Assembly (NCBI GenBank): GCA_039519185.1
Contig: CM076847.1
Coordinates: 51,281,708-51,345,707 of the forward strand
Reading direction: 5' to 3'
DNA length: 64,000 nt
From: Astragalus membranaceus
Taxonomy: Eukaryota; Streptophyta; Magnoliopsida; Fabales; Fabaceae
The position numbers were made by a program, and so were the translations under genes. Under the pieces are notes generated by a model that saw only the letters and a list, made by a program, of their open reading frames with translations, was not told the DNA's origin and made no database searches. Shown piece after piece: positions 1 through 10,204 of this stretch (position 1 is the first letter of the stretch; each line of letters opens with the position of its first letter).

Positions 1-569
1 AATTATCGTCTCTGCCTTGGACTGCGGCGTCATCCCCACACCCTAAATTTTTTTGTAACCAAAAAAAATGTTTTAATATTGATTAATCATTTAAATTGTT
101 CAAATTATTTTAATATGACATGGCATGTACACGTGGATTATTAAATGACGTGGGACACACGTGTGCAAGCTTTGTCAGCTGCTACATCATTTAATGAGTT
201 CCACATAAGCTTTTTTTATAGGCAGCCACACCAGGAATTTTTTTTTGAGAAATCCTCTTTTGGACTAAATCTCTGAATTTTTAAAATAGGACTTAATGTC
301 TAAGTTTTAGAGGAACCAAAAGTCCGGACTTGTGAAAATAGGGGGATCAAAACTATAATTTACCCTTTTATTTATTATATAATAATATGGTGTAACTAAT
401 AAAACTTTATTTTGCATACCTTTTGAGAATGACTTAAGTCAACAATAATTTATTCAGAATTTTTCATTAATTTTTTATATATATTTAATATGTAGAGTTT
501 TCTCATATTCCATAAAAATAATTAAAGAAAATATAATCAAACTCGTGCAATGCACAGGGTAATATCTAG
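1..569 (+). mobile_element. Helitron-like 3' terminal part
   Basis: The stretch ends with the features of a Helitron 3' terminus: a short hairpin (GTGCA / TGCAC around one base, 545-555), a spacer of about ten bases, then CTAG at 566-569 followed by T at 570. Helitrons end in CTRR and insert between A and T. No coding sequence is visible and the region is AT-rich. The 5' TC terminus was not recognised and may lie before the window, so the left limit is only the window edge. The hairpin is imperfect, which suggests an old copy. Confidence 0.4.
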
Positions 570-840
570 TATTAATAAGATATTAAAATTTTTATTAGTT
601 GTGATCATCATCTAATGAAACCCTTTTCAATTCAACTTCAAACATTAGCAGAGCTTTATTATATGTCCAAGAAAACTTTCTTGGGAACATTTGAACACAT
701 AACACCATTATGGAACAAAGAAAATGATTGCAAACACATACAACAAAGTTTTACAAAGACCAATGTAGGTTGTCTAGGAAACATTGAACACATGACATAA
801 TTATGGGTCTTATGGCACACCCTCAGTGACATCATCAAGC
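570..840. other. 3' flank of the dioxygenase gene
   Basis: AT-rich sequence between the Helitron terminus and the dioxygenase stop codon; it probably contains the minus-strand 3' UTR and polyadenylation region. Two imperfect direct repeats of a GGAACATTTGAACACAT-like motif lie near 685 and 778. No supported gene is seen here. Confidence 0.4.
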
Positions 841-2516
841 TCAAATACCACAGTAAGTGTGTAGAGGAAAGGGATCAACAATGCCTTCTTTAGAGTAAAA
901 ATATTCAGCAAACTTAGCATAATCAAAAGGCTTAAAGAGAAGAGGGTGTTCTTCATCCACCAGCTCCTCTGGGGCTTTAACAATGCACCCTTCTCTGGGA
1001 AGAGAGAACAGCCCTATAGAGTATCTCACCTCATTACTATTCACCACCACTTTATGAAGCGGCAAATGTAGCCTGCCATTAAGCAATGCCTGCAAGATTC
1101 ATATGATAAATTTTCAACATTATCGAATAGTAGTTGTACATGTGTAGTAACGAGTACAGTTATGTACCAAAGAGACCAATAGTGTTTTGTAAAAGAAGTG
1201 TTTAGCCGCGGTCTTGACTGTAACATCAAAATTTTGGATTTTTTGCACTGTGAGTAAGACTGCTTCAGTTGTATTTGAAAACGATTCTCCACAATACCAA
1301 AGATTAAAACGCGATCTTGACCGTGACCCAAATTAAAATTTTAGGCAAATCATATTATTAAATAGTTGGACCTCTTATAAGTAACAATTGGTGTGTGAAA
1401 ATAAATGGAAACACTACTGTCTAGACTAGTTATCTTGTTAGAAGAGAAATTCTGGTGAGGGAGAGAAGAGGGACTCTCGAAATCCACTTGTTCGATTTCT
1501 GTGTGGATTTGTAATTGTTAGTGTGCAATTGATAGTAATTTCTATTTGCTATGTTAATAAAATGAAAAAAATGTTCCAAACTTACTCTGTGATATTGGTT
1601 CTATCATAAATATGAAATTTGAAAATTATTTTTTAGCGAGGTATGGTGAGTTGAATTTACCCGAAGAGATTCACCAATTAAGACTATGAAGTTGTCTTGG
1701 AAAGGATTATAACTTATCCATTTTCCATCTTTGGTTTGCATCTCCAAACCCTCCACTTGATTTTGGTACAATATGGTCACAAAGTTTTTGTCCCTATGCG
1801 AGCCGAGGCCTACATTTGAGTCACTAGTTTCAAGACCTTTGTATTTTGTAACTCGAAGAACATAATTGGTTGACTGGTTGTGCTCGTCAAAATATTTCTC
1901 AACACCCAACTTCTCGAAAAGCATCTTCCTAACAATCTGATCCAACTCATATAGCTGCTCAGAGAAGGAATTCATAGTTTTGCTGCAAATTAAAAAACAA
2001 ATATTAAAAGGGTTATACGAATATATTAAAAATATATTTCACCTTTAAAATGATATAAGCTCCAAAATAAAAATAAAGAAAAGTCAGATTACAAAGCTTA
2101 ATATATGAAAGTATAATTAAATGTACGTGCCTAAAACTTGAGTTTCCATTAGGCCAGAAGATGTTAGTCATGCTTTCTACTCTCTCGGAGACATTTTCAC
2201 CGTGAAAGGCCATGCTTTCATAAAGTGGCATAAAAGGATGTTGGCCAACGTAACTATGAAGGGGCGACTTAGATGACACAATATTGAGTTGCTTGGTTTG
2301 CAGAGGGAGATCAAAGAGCTCTTCAACTGCAGGAAATGTGGCTTTGCGAAGATCTAAGGGAACTTTATTAAAAATTGCTTCAAAGAAACCATACTCTACT
2401 AGTGCCTTATGGACTTGGGACTTCACTGACTCCCAATTGGGGCTATTGGTATTGCCTTCCAAGTTGATGTTAGTGAAGTCAATAATTGGAATCGTTGGAG
2501 TGGTTTCTGAGCCCAT
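841..2516 (-). CDS. 2-oxoglutarate/Fe(II)-dependent dioxygenase, AOP1-like, three exons
   Basis: Exons read on the minus strand are 2516-2131, 1982-1661 and 1089-841, giving 319 codons including the stop (318 aa), the usual length for AOP-type enzymes. The start ATG at 2516 opens MGSETTPTIPIIDFTN, the family N-terminus; an upstream in-frame ATG at 2546 adds ten residues and is less likely. The C-terminal double-stranded beta-helix keeps the iron ligands: H-x-D in GLGSHRDKNFV, and the distal His in NGRLHLPLHKV. The 2-oxoglutarate-binding R-x-S is in RYSIGLF. The protein ends in KTYCGI-like HTYCGI. The family couples oxidation of a small molecule to 2-oxoglutarate decarboxylation in the cytosol; the substrate cannot be read from sequence. 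Exon 1 ends at a non-canonical GC donor. The Arg-Ala-Leu in SLRALLNGRLH replaces the more common His-Ala-Trp, and Arg stands where Thr is usual in the HxD motif. No stop or frameshift was found; expression is unproven. Confidence 0.85.
1090..1660 (-). other. Intron 2 of the dioxygenase
   Basis: Canonical GT-AG intron: donor CTTCGG/GTAAAT at 1660, acceptor CTTGCAG/GCATTG at 1090. Phase 0; splicing restores SLR-ALLNGRLH. Length 571 bp, AT-rich, with no supported gene inside. Confidence 0.8.
1983..2130 (-). other. Intron 1 of the dioxygenase, GC-AG type
   Basis: The minus-strand exon 1 ends TTTTAG and the intron begins GCACGT; the acceptor is TTTGCAG at 1983. This junction gives the in-frame SSFSKTMNSFSEQL, which matches the family. 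A GT four bases downstream of the GC would shift the frame and reach a stop within a few codons. Length is 148 bp. Confidence 0.75.
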
Positions 2517-2560
2517 ATTTTTCTTTTCCTTCCCTAATTTGATCACAACATTGGAGGATA

Positions 2561-2566
<6 letters not shown>

Positions 2567-2653
<87 letters not shown>
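2567..2653. repeat. (TA)n microsatellite, about 43 units
   Basis: Uninterrupted alternating TA, beginning about 50 bp upstream of the dioxygenase ATG on its 5' side. It occupies the place where the promoter or 5' UTR should be, so its length may vary between individuals and could affect expression. Confidence 0.95.
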
Positions 2654-2656
<3 letters not shown>

Positions 2657-2808
2657 GGCAGGTTTGAACCCCATAAGTATTTTTTTGGACAAGTTGAACC
2701 CCATAAGTATTATTGATCTGTATTGGTGATCAAGTATATAATAGATTAATAGATATGCTCTATAATAAAATAACCACGTTGCTAATATTAAATTGTTTTA
2801 GTTTACTA

Positions 2809-4987
2809 CTAGTACTATACCCGTGCTTCCGCACGGGCCGATCGCGTTACGTCATACGATTACCTCAAATAGAAACGTTAGTTTGAAATCTCATTAATCT
2901 AAAATCAATTGTAAAATATAAATGATGACTTGCATACGGACAGGTGCTGTCGTTTTCTTTTTAGGAATGAATTTAGACAATATTTAAATAGTCTGAACAT
3001 TACCCCGTGAAAATAAAGAAAAATTTAAAGTAGATAAAAAAGGAGTTTCAAATAAAAAATTGATAAATATTAAAACTAAAAATGTAAAAGTATCATTTAA
3101 AAACAATATGTGTATTTATCCCGTGTGTTTTTATATATCAGTGCAGTGTTTTTTTATATATCAGTGTTGTTATCCCATATTTTTTTATATATCAGTGCAA
3201 CTATCCCGTGTTTTTATATATATCATTGCAATTATCACCGTATTTTTTTATATATCAGTGCAATTGTCCAGTGTTTTTTTATGTATCAGTGTAGTTAGCT
3301 CATAGTTTCAATTGATTATTTGAGCTGATTAGTAGATTATTGTAGATAGGGAAAGATAGATAGTAGATTATCAATAACAAATATTTATCCCGTGTTTTTT
3401 TTATATATCAGTAACAATTATTTGTCCTTTTTTAGGTATTAGTGACAAATATTTGTCGCGTGTGTTTTAAATATTAATCAGTTTAAATAGTCATTAAGCC
3501 TTCTTGTTTTTTTAGATAGTAGTTTTCAAAAACTATAATTATCAATGGCAAATATTAATCCCGTGTTTCTTTATATATCACTCCAGTTATCCCCGTGTTT
3601 TTTATATATCTGAGCAATTATCTAGTAGTTTCAATTGATTATTTTAGTTGATAGTAGATTATAGTAGATAGTAAATTTGTTAGATGGTAGATTATCAATA
3701 AGAAATAATTATTTTAAATATTAATTAGTAATTTAAATAGTCATTAAGCCTGCTTATTTTTTAGATAGTAGGTTTGTAGTAGTAGGTTTCAAAAAAATTA
3801 ATTATCAATGACAAATATTAATCTCGTGTTTTTTTATATATCAGTGCAGTTATCTCGTAGTTTCAATTAATTATTTTAGTTGATTAATAGATTATAGTAA
3901 ATAGTAAACGAGAGATAGTAGATTATCAATAAGAAATATTTATTTTAAATATTAATCAGTAGTTTAAATAGTCATTAAATATTATTATTTTTTAGATAGT
4001 AGGTTTATAGTAGTCTTCCAAAAATTTAATTATCAATGACAAATATTAATCCTTTGTCTTTTTATATATTTGTGTAGTTATCCCGTGTGTTTTTATATAT
4101 CATTGCAGTTATCTCATAGTTTCAATTAATTATTTGAGTTGATTAGTAGATTATTGCAGTTATCCCGTATTTTTATATTAGATTATTTGAGTTGATTAGT
4201 AGATTATTGCAGTTATCACGTGTTTTTTTAGATAGTAGTTTTATAGTAGTTTTCCAAAATTATAATTATCAATGGTAAATATTAATTATAAATTGTCAAA
4301 AAAAATTATAAATATCAATGGTAAATATTAACCCCGTGTTTTTTTATATATCACTACAGTTATCCCGTGTTTTTTATTTATCAATGCAGTTATCTCGTAG
4401 TTTCAATTGATTATTTTAGTTGATTAGTAGATTATAGTAGATAATAAAAGTTAGATATTAGATTATCAATAAGAGATATTTGTTTTAAATATTAATTACT
4501 AATTTAAATAGTCATTAAGTCTTCTTATTTTTTAGATAGTAGGTTTATAGTAGTAGTCTTCAAATTTTTTAATTAAAGTAGCGTTTGTATAAATTTAGAA
4601 ATTTAGTTTTTTAATTAAAGTAGTGTTTGTATAAATTTAGAAATTTAGTTAAAAGAATTAAAGTGAAGTGATAAGAGAAAAAGAATAATTATTTATGGGA
4701 AAAGTAAAGTAAAAAGAAAAAAAAAGAAGAAAGAGAGTGTAAAAGAAAAGTGAAAATGAGGAAAGAGAGTGTAAAAAGAAAGAGAAAAAAGGAAGAAAGA
4801 AAGTGTAAGAGAAAAGTGAAAAGTAAATATGAGAAAAGACATTATTGGGAAAAATGAAAAAAAAAATTAGTTAGTGTTCCATAAAAAGACATTAATATCC
4901 TTTGTTGTTGTATTAGAAATGATAGGTGGCAATTAGTGAATGAGGCTAATAATGGTAGTTCATAGGTAGTGTATTAGTATAAATAGA
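2809..4987 (-). mobile_element. Non-autonomous Helitron, about 2.2 kb
   Basis: Read on the minus strand, the 3' end is a perfect 7-bp hairpin (CCCGTGC GGAA GCACGGG, 2820-2837), an 11-base spacer ending in CTAG (2812-2809), then T at 2808. The 5' end is placed at 4987, where the minus strand reads A then TCTATTTATACTAATAC; two further A/TC steps a few bases upstream are possible alternatives. There is no Rep or helicase coding sequence. Most of the body is degenerate tandem repeats plus a purine-rich stretch at 4650-4850. The hairpin plus CTAG-T is the strong evidence; the 5' end is less certain. Confidence 0.65.
3115..4560. repeat. Degenerate tandem array inside the Helitron
   Basis: A unit of roughly 230-280 bp recurs, anchored by ATCAATGRCAAATATTAAT followed by CCCGTG, a T run, TATATATCAGTGCAGTTAT and TAGTTTCAATTGATTATTT. 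Anchors lie near 3541, 3803, 4032 and 4315. At 3115-3300 only the short CCCGTG...TATATATCAGTGCA sub-unit (about 30-40 bp) is repeated. Small open frames here are products of the repeat and not genes. Confidence 0.7.
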
Positions 4988-5754
4988 TATTAGATAGATG
5001 TACAACAACTATGGATCAAATAGAGATTCTATTAAATAGAAAAAAAAATATATATCTGGACTCCTCTTGAACCAAAGCCAGCAAATAATACTAGTATTAT
5101 CAATAACTACAACGCTGCACATGCTAGCAAGGCGAATTATTTTAACATAATAGTAAATTAAAAATGTGGTCCGCGCGCTAGTTCACGATAAATTTTTCTT
5201 CAACTTTTGGTCCTCAGTTATATGTTAGTTAGCACTTTCGGCCTTGTTTTCCAATAAATATTGTTAAGGTTTTTCCTCATACAAATGAATTCGAAAAAGA
5301 TAAGATAAGAGCTAGGACACAAATTAGATCTTAAGTTCACCGGTTGACAGGTTTATAATATCAGCCCAAATGTTAGTGAGGCTCAATCCTCATGCTAAAA
5401 CTGCTTAGAGGAAGCCCTTGCTTGATGGAGTAACTCAATAGTGGGGTGTCCTGTTGAGGCCATAGTTTTTGATGATTTTGCACCCGAGGATATCGTGGCA
5501 GAAACAAAGGAGTTGTTTTGGGAGCAAGTTACTAAACCACGTGGGAAAATACGTTGAGACGTGGAGCGATTGAAAAGAACTTGGTCAAGGCGCCTAAAAA
5601 GTAGGAAGAGAAGGTTTTCTACCAACTTGCTATGCTAGTGGGTGTTATGAAGCGGTGTTCCTAGGTTTTAGGGCGTGTAAACACTATTGTATGTGGATCT
5701 TAGCCGATCCAACGGTGGTTAGCTGTAGACTAGTAATCTTGGCTAACAGACACA
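4988..5754. other. Unassigned AT-rich sequence
   Basis: No gene, RNA or complete element is supported. Around 5395-5640 the sequence is less AT-rich and has a short plus-strand open frame (5454-5552) reading EAIVFDDFAPEDIV, which may be a relic of some element, but it matches nothing I recognise. Confidence 0.3.
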
Positions 5755-5773
5755 CTTGTGTGTGTGTGTGTGT

Positions 5774-5810
<37 letters not shown>
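5755..5810. repeat. Compound (TG)n(TA)n microsatellite
   Basis: A TG run (about 5757-5776) is followed by a TA run to about 5808. It marks the left limit of the recognisable LTR fragment that follows. Confidence 0.9.
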
Positions 5811-5812
<2 letters not shown>

Positions 5813-6673
5813 GCTCGTAAATATGTAAACACATGACAATCAATTGAAAACATCTATTTTCAAGCATTTTACTTTTCTTTTACCTTATGCAATGCCTCTT
5901 ACCGCGTGTGAGATAATGTTTTTGGCATAACAAACCGGATCGTGGATCCTTCTCGACGCTATGATTATAACGCCGGATGTCTAACTTTGAATTCATCAAA
6001 ACGGGTTATAGATCGGTAATAGATATAGATATCTAAAACTTGAAAGACGGTCCAATGCGGACACGATATGTATTTTATTACATATCACGTTGGGTGACGA
6101 CCCGACAAGTAGCATACTAGGGAGGGAAGTCATGATCCCTTACCTAGGCCATGTATACGTTTTGGCGTGGTCAATTCGTGGGTTATCGGGATTCGTAGTC
6201 GTTGTACAGCCGATTCATGCTAAGTTAAGTTAAGAACACGATTTGCTGGGATTCGTAGTCGTTGTACAGTCGGCATTTCGATTTGTAGCTTGTGATGGCT
6301 ATTAAAAATATGTTGTAACGGTTTAATAATTGAACCGAGTGTTAGTGAGGGGGCACGGTAGAGCTCACTGAGATATGTTATCTCACCCTCTCATTGTTGT
6401 TGTTTTTACAGAGAACAGGGAACGAGGAAGTAAACGAGATGTTCAGCTGTCACGCTCTTGGGGAAGATGGAAGATGGACTTATCCCTAGTTGTTATGTTT
6501 TCCTGTCGTCGTCTCTGTATTCGGTCTTATGACTCGAAATTGTATTATGTTATTTCATCGTTTTCCGCTGTTTCTTGTAAGGATGTATATCTGAACAGGA
6601 ATTTTTATACTCTGATGTAAACCAAATTGTATATTTAGGTATTCCTTTGTTAAAGAAATACTGGGGTGTTACA
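5811..6673 (+). mobile_element. Truncated Ty3/gypsy (chromovirus-type) LTR, 3' part
   Basis: The end reads ACTGGGGTGTTACA (to 6673), the same terminus as the complete LTRs at 45722 and 61500. It holds the shared LTR blocks: GGGTGACGACCC and AGGGAGGGAAGTCATGA near 6090-6135, the GAGCTCACTGAGAT...ATCTCA hairpin at 6361-6387, and TTTTTACAGAGAACAGGGAA near 6403. A short direct repeat GGGATTCGTAGTCGTTGTACAG occurs twice (about 6188 and 6248). The 5' half of the LTR is missing, and the copy abuts the Tat-type element without a visible target duplication. Confidence 0.6.
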
Positions 6674-6741
6674 GGTTGTCTACAAGTTTTCCTGTCTGTC
6701 TCGTAACTGCTTGTTCTGCCCCCTGTCCTGCAGGTTGAGAG

Positions 6742-9024
6742 ATGGCAAGGACGAAGGAGACAGCCCAGACGTATGGGGTGTACCCTGGTCCCACCTCTAC
6801 CATGAGGCAGGCTGATTGTTCTGTAGAGGGAGGGCCGTCTGCGGTAGATGATGATATCGTGCCTTCGGAGGAAGTGGGCGTCCCTGGCTTTATCGTTACC
6901 TCTTCTGATGATGATCTGCCATTTGAGCATGAAGTGGTGGAGATCGGTGGTTTAAATTATGACTGGGTTGCTCGTGCTGTTCATTCCACCAGGAGTTTCT
7001 ATATACCTTCCAGGGAAAGAGCCCCCTCGCTACCTGCAAGTCGCACTGGGAGGCGGCTGGCGGGTTGAGATGGTTGACCCCCATGATAGGGTGTGCAGAA
7101 TTCCTGATGGTAGTAAATTCATGATGTTCCATAGTGTGATTTACAAAGTACAGGTTCCCCTTTCTTTACACCCTTTCACCTGGAAGTTGAACCATCTTCA
7201 GATAGCTCCTTCTCAGCTCCACCCAAATTCATGGTGCTTTGTGAAGTGCTTAGAGTTGGTGATGAGAGTTTTACAGAGGAAATGCAACTTTAGGGTCTTC
7301 ATGGCTATTTTCGAGCTGCAGCGTCGTCGAGATTCTTCCGGTGGCATCACTCGTTATGAGTTTGTATGCTTGAAATGTCAGAAAAGCCGTGCTTTCTTTC
7401 ATGTGTATTCCGATAATCAGCCTGATTGGAGGTTTAAGTATTTTTACCTCGTCCCCTCTAGTCAGAAGGCTGTGGACAGATTGGGTTTCTTTGATGAACA
7501 AGGGTGTTTGGTTCGGGATAAGTTTCACCTTGGGTGGTATAATGTTGATGCTGATCGTGTTTCTCGGTCTTATCGTGTCCTCCTGTCTGAGTTATCAGAG
7601 TCCGAGCTGAGGACTTTAAGTATGCTTAAGAGAATCGTCAGACATTTGCCCACTACGCCACAAAAAATTTTGTGCAGTGAGCTCTCAAAGGCTTCAACGA
7701 TTCCTGAAGCTGTTGAGCTCTTAGGTTGCTTGTTTGGTTTAGCGTGCCTTCATCTTCTCCTTCGATTAACTCTTCGCTTATATTGCTGATTTGTTTCATT
7801 GTTGTTTTGCAGACAAGATGGCCGCTCCGCTTTCCTTCAACGAATTGGCTTCTTTGGCCGAGAGGAAGAAGCCTTTAGGTGTCAAACCTAGTGAGGCAAA
7901 CAGTTCCATTCCCGCAGTATCGGCTCGTGCCCGTCCCTCTATGGGATCTCGCCTAAGCCTGGGAGCGCCAAGTCGGGCTGTTAAAGATTTCTCTGGGGGG
8001 TCGATGGTTCCAATTGACTCTGCTACCCCAGGGGTTCAAAGTAAGTCCAAGCGCAGGAAGGGAAGTGCCCAGCGTTCTCCTCCTGCTGACTGCCCTTCTT
8101 ATGTTTGGCGTCCCTCTCTTCAGAGCACAGATGAGGGTGAAATTAGCTTCACTACTGATGAACGTGATCACTTCCTGGAGCACCCTTTCGAGCTTGCCAT
8201 GCGCATGGTCAAGGCTGGGGAGAGTCTGTATGCGAAGTGGGGAGCTGAGAAGGGGGTGCGGGTCTCATTGAGGTAATGCTTTAGAGTTACCACATGGGCC
8301 TTGGCCTCGTGGGCGCCCACATGGGCGCTTTGTGCTTCAACATTGGCGCCCTCATGGGCGCTGCCTGCTTTGGCCTAGGCGCCCTCATGGGCGCTTTGTG
8401 CTTTAACATTGGCGCCCTGCCAGGCGCCATCATGGGCGCTTCTTGCTTCCAACCTTGGCGCCCTCATGGGCGCCCTCCTTGCCAAGCGCCCTCTTGGGTG
8501 TCGGCTTGTGTGGACGTGTGCTTGGCACTTTGCTTTATTTTAAGCCTTTGAGATACCTTGTAGGTTGGAATCTTTAACCCTATTGTGTTGTTTTTCTCTT
8601 TATGTAGGGCTGACCGAGGAGAGGGATCGGCTTATCTCGGATAAAAACCGGGCTTCAGGTGGATCTGCATGGAGCGCTGGAATCTGCCCACCGGGCCAAA
8701 GAGACTGCTCGCCACTATCAGAAGGACCGGGAGGAGGCCTATGCTGAGAGGGATGAGTACAAGAAGAGGGTGGAGGAGCTCCAATCTGAATTGGATAGTA
8801 TGAAGAAACTGACGGATGAGGCTGAGACAAAGGTGCAGATGGTGGCCGCGCAGGCTGTAGACTTCTCCTATGCCGCCTATGATAAGTCGATTAGCCATGT
8901 TCAGAGTTTGTATCCGGAAGCCATTCCAGGGTCGGGCGTCTTTCAATTTGATCATGATGTTCGGGACGGGAGGATCGTCAAATTCCACTCCAACGAGGTT
9001 GACTTCGATGTCGTTGCCCCCTGA
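6742..9024 (+). pseudogene. Antisense ORF of a Tat-type gypsy element (Transposase_28-like), copy A
   Basis: A multi-exon reading frame antisense to the gag-protease of the same element. It starts MARTKETAQTYGV (ATG 6742), just after a TCCTGCAG acceptor-like site. Exon 1 holds the motif LHPFTWK...LQIAPSQLHPNSW (about 7165-7235), the signature of the putative gypsy-type transposon family PF04195. Intron 1 is about 7717-7812. Exon 2 (7813-8271) is basic and low-complexity. Intron 2 (8272-8607) contains GGCGCC repeats. Exon 3 (8608-9024) is a coiled coil rich in Glu/Lys ending DFDVVAP. At least one frameshift lies near 6990-7060, and an extra G near 8650 shifts exon 3. Such antisense genes are known in the Tat lineage; their function is unknown. 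Confidence 0.6.
8290..8510. repeat. GGCGCC palindromic short-repeat array in intron 2 of the antisense ORF
   Basis: Units of about 30-50 bp built on GGCGCCCTCATGGGCGC alternate with GCTTTGTGCTTYAACATT. Each unit is itself near-palindromic, so the array can fold into many alternative hairpins. A related array follows the gene at 9350-9470, and copy B carries both (25620-25765 and 26617-26730). Confidence 0.75.
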
Positions 9025-10204
9025 TTATTTCTTTCTGTCTAGTTGCTTTGATTGTGTAAGTTTTTCTTTGACTTGTCGAATTTCGTTATGTGTCTTGTTT
9101 AATGGAGCCTTGCTGTCTCCGGGGCGATTTTTGTATTACATTTCACCCCAACAGGGTTGACCTCAATGTCATTGTCCGCTGATATTTATGTTACCCTTTG
9201 AAATGTCTATGTTTCTTCTTTGCCAAGCTTGTTTCTTATGTTTATAATTGGCACCTGTTGGATGGCCTTGGGCACACGTTCTTGACAAGGGGCGGCACAC
9301 CTTAATATACAATTTCATATCGCTTCGTGGCAAGGGGCTGTGTTTTTGAAGTTGGCGCCCTCGTGGGCGCCTTGTGCTATGCATCCTGATGTTGGCACCC
9401 TTCTGGGCGTCTTATGTCAAGGTGCAAAGTTCTGATGTTGGCGCCCTCTTAGGGGCCTTCCTGGACTTAGGCGCAAGTCATTTCCTTGCACATCAGTATG
9501 TATGACTTCATACCCCCTCGCGGCAGCTTTATTCTGGAGGCAGTTTGTCAGAGAGGTCTGAATCTAACTTGCCCATCAAAGGTTGCGATATGTCGCTTCG
9601 TGCCTCGTGGCAAAGTTAACTCCGGGGACAGTTTATCAGAACTCGGTCTGAATTTAACTCGCCCATCAGAGGTTGCGACACGTTTAAAGTCGCTTCGCAC
9701 CTCGTGGGACTCTGGGGGCAGTTTATCAGAATCGATCTGAATTTAACTCACCCACCAGAGGTTGCGACACGTTTAAAGTCGCTTCGCACCTCGCGGGACT
9801 CTGGGGGCAGTTTATCAGAATCGATCTGAATTTAACTCACCCATCAGAGGTTGCGACACGTTTAAAGTCGCTTTGTGCCTCGGTTCGTAGGGAAGTGCAA
9901 TCGATCGCAGCGTCGATCTCATGCCCCCTTTTTACCGTCAGGCTTTTCCATAGTTGCCTGGTCCCTCGTTGCTAGTGTTAGGACCTGACTTTGAATTCTG
10001 CAAGTAATAGTAAATATTGCTCAAATGATATTTTTGAGTCATAAACAGTAAGATTTCATTCATTTTTTCATGTGTGTTATCAATCCACGCTACTACATTG
10101 TTTTGACACGAAAGCAAAGCTCATACAGCGTTCTAGGTATTATGATCGACCCTCAGATGGTGGCAGGCTACCTCGGGTGGTCTCCCTGGCCCATCCGCTG
10201 TAGA
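9025..10204. repeat. Spacer between antisense ORF and protease, with ~88 bp tandem repeats
   Basis: Gene-free spacer where RT, RNase H and integrase would lie in a complete element. About 9540-9890 holds three to four tandem units of 88-91 bp, with anchors GTTTATCAGAA near 9628, 9720 and 9808, each containing GTTGCGACACGTTTAAAG. The 9350-9470 part carries TTGGCGCCCTC repeats. The rest shows no open frame of note. Confidence 0.65.

Noticed and set aside
3060..3305. Two overlapping open frames rich in Tyr, Ile, Ser and Cys
   Set aside because: They arise from the TATATATCAGTGCA tandem repeat in the Helitron.
5395..5625. 76-codon minus-strand open frame
   Set aside because: No recognisable domain, no neighbouring exons, and normal length for chance.
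8294..8551. Gly/Ala/Leu-rich open frame (GALMGALCFNIGALPGA)
   Set aside because: A translation of the GGCGCC repeat array; it lies inside an intron of the antisense ORF.
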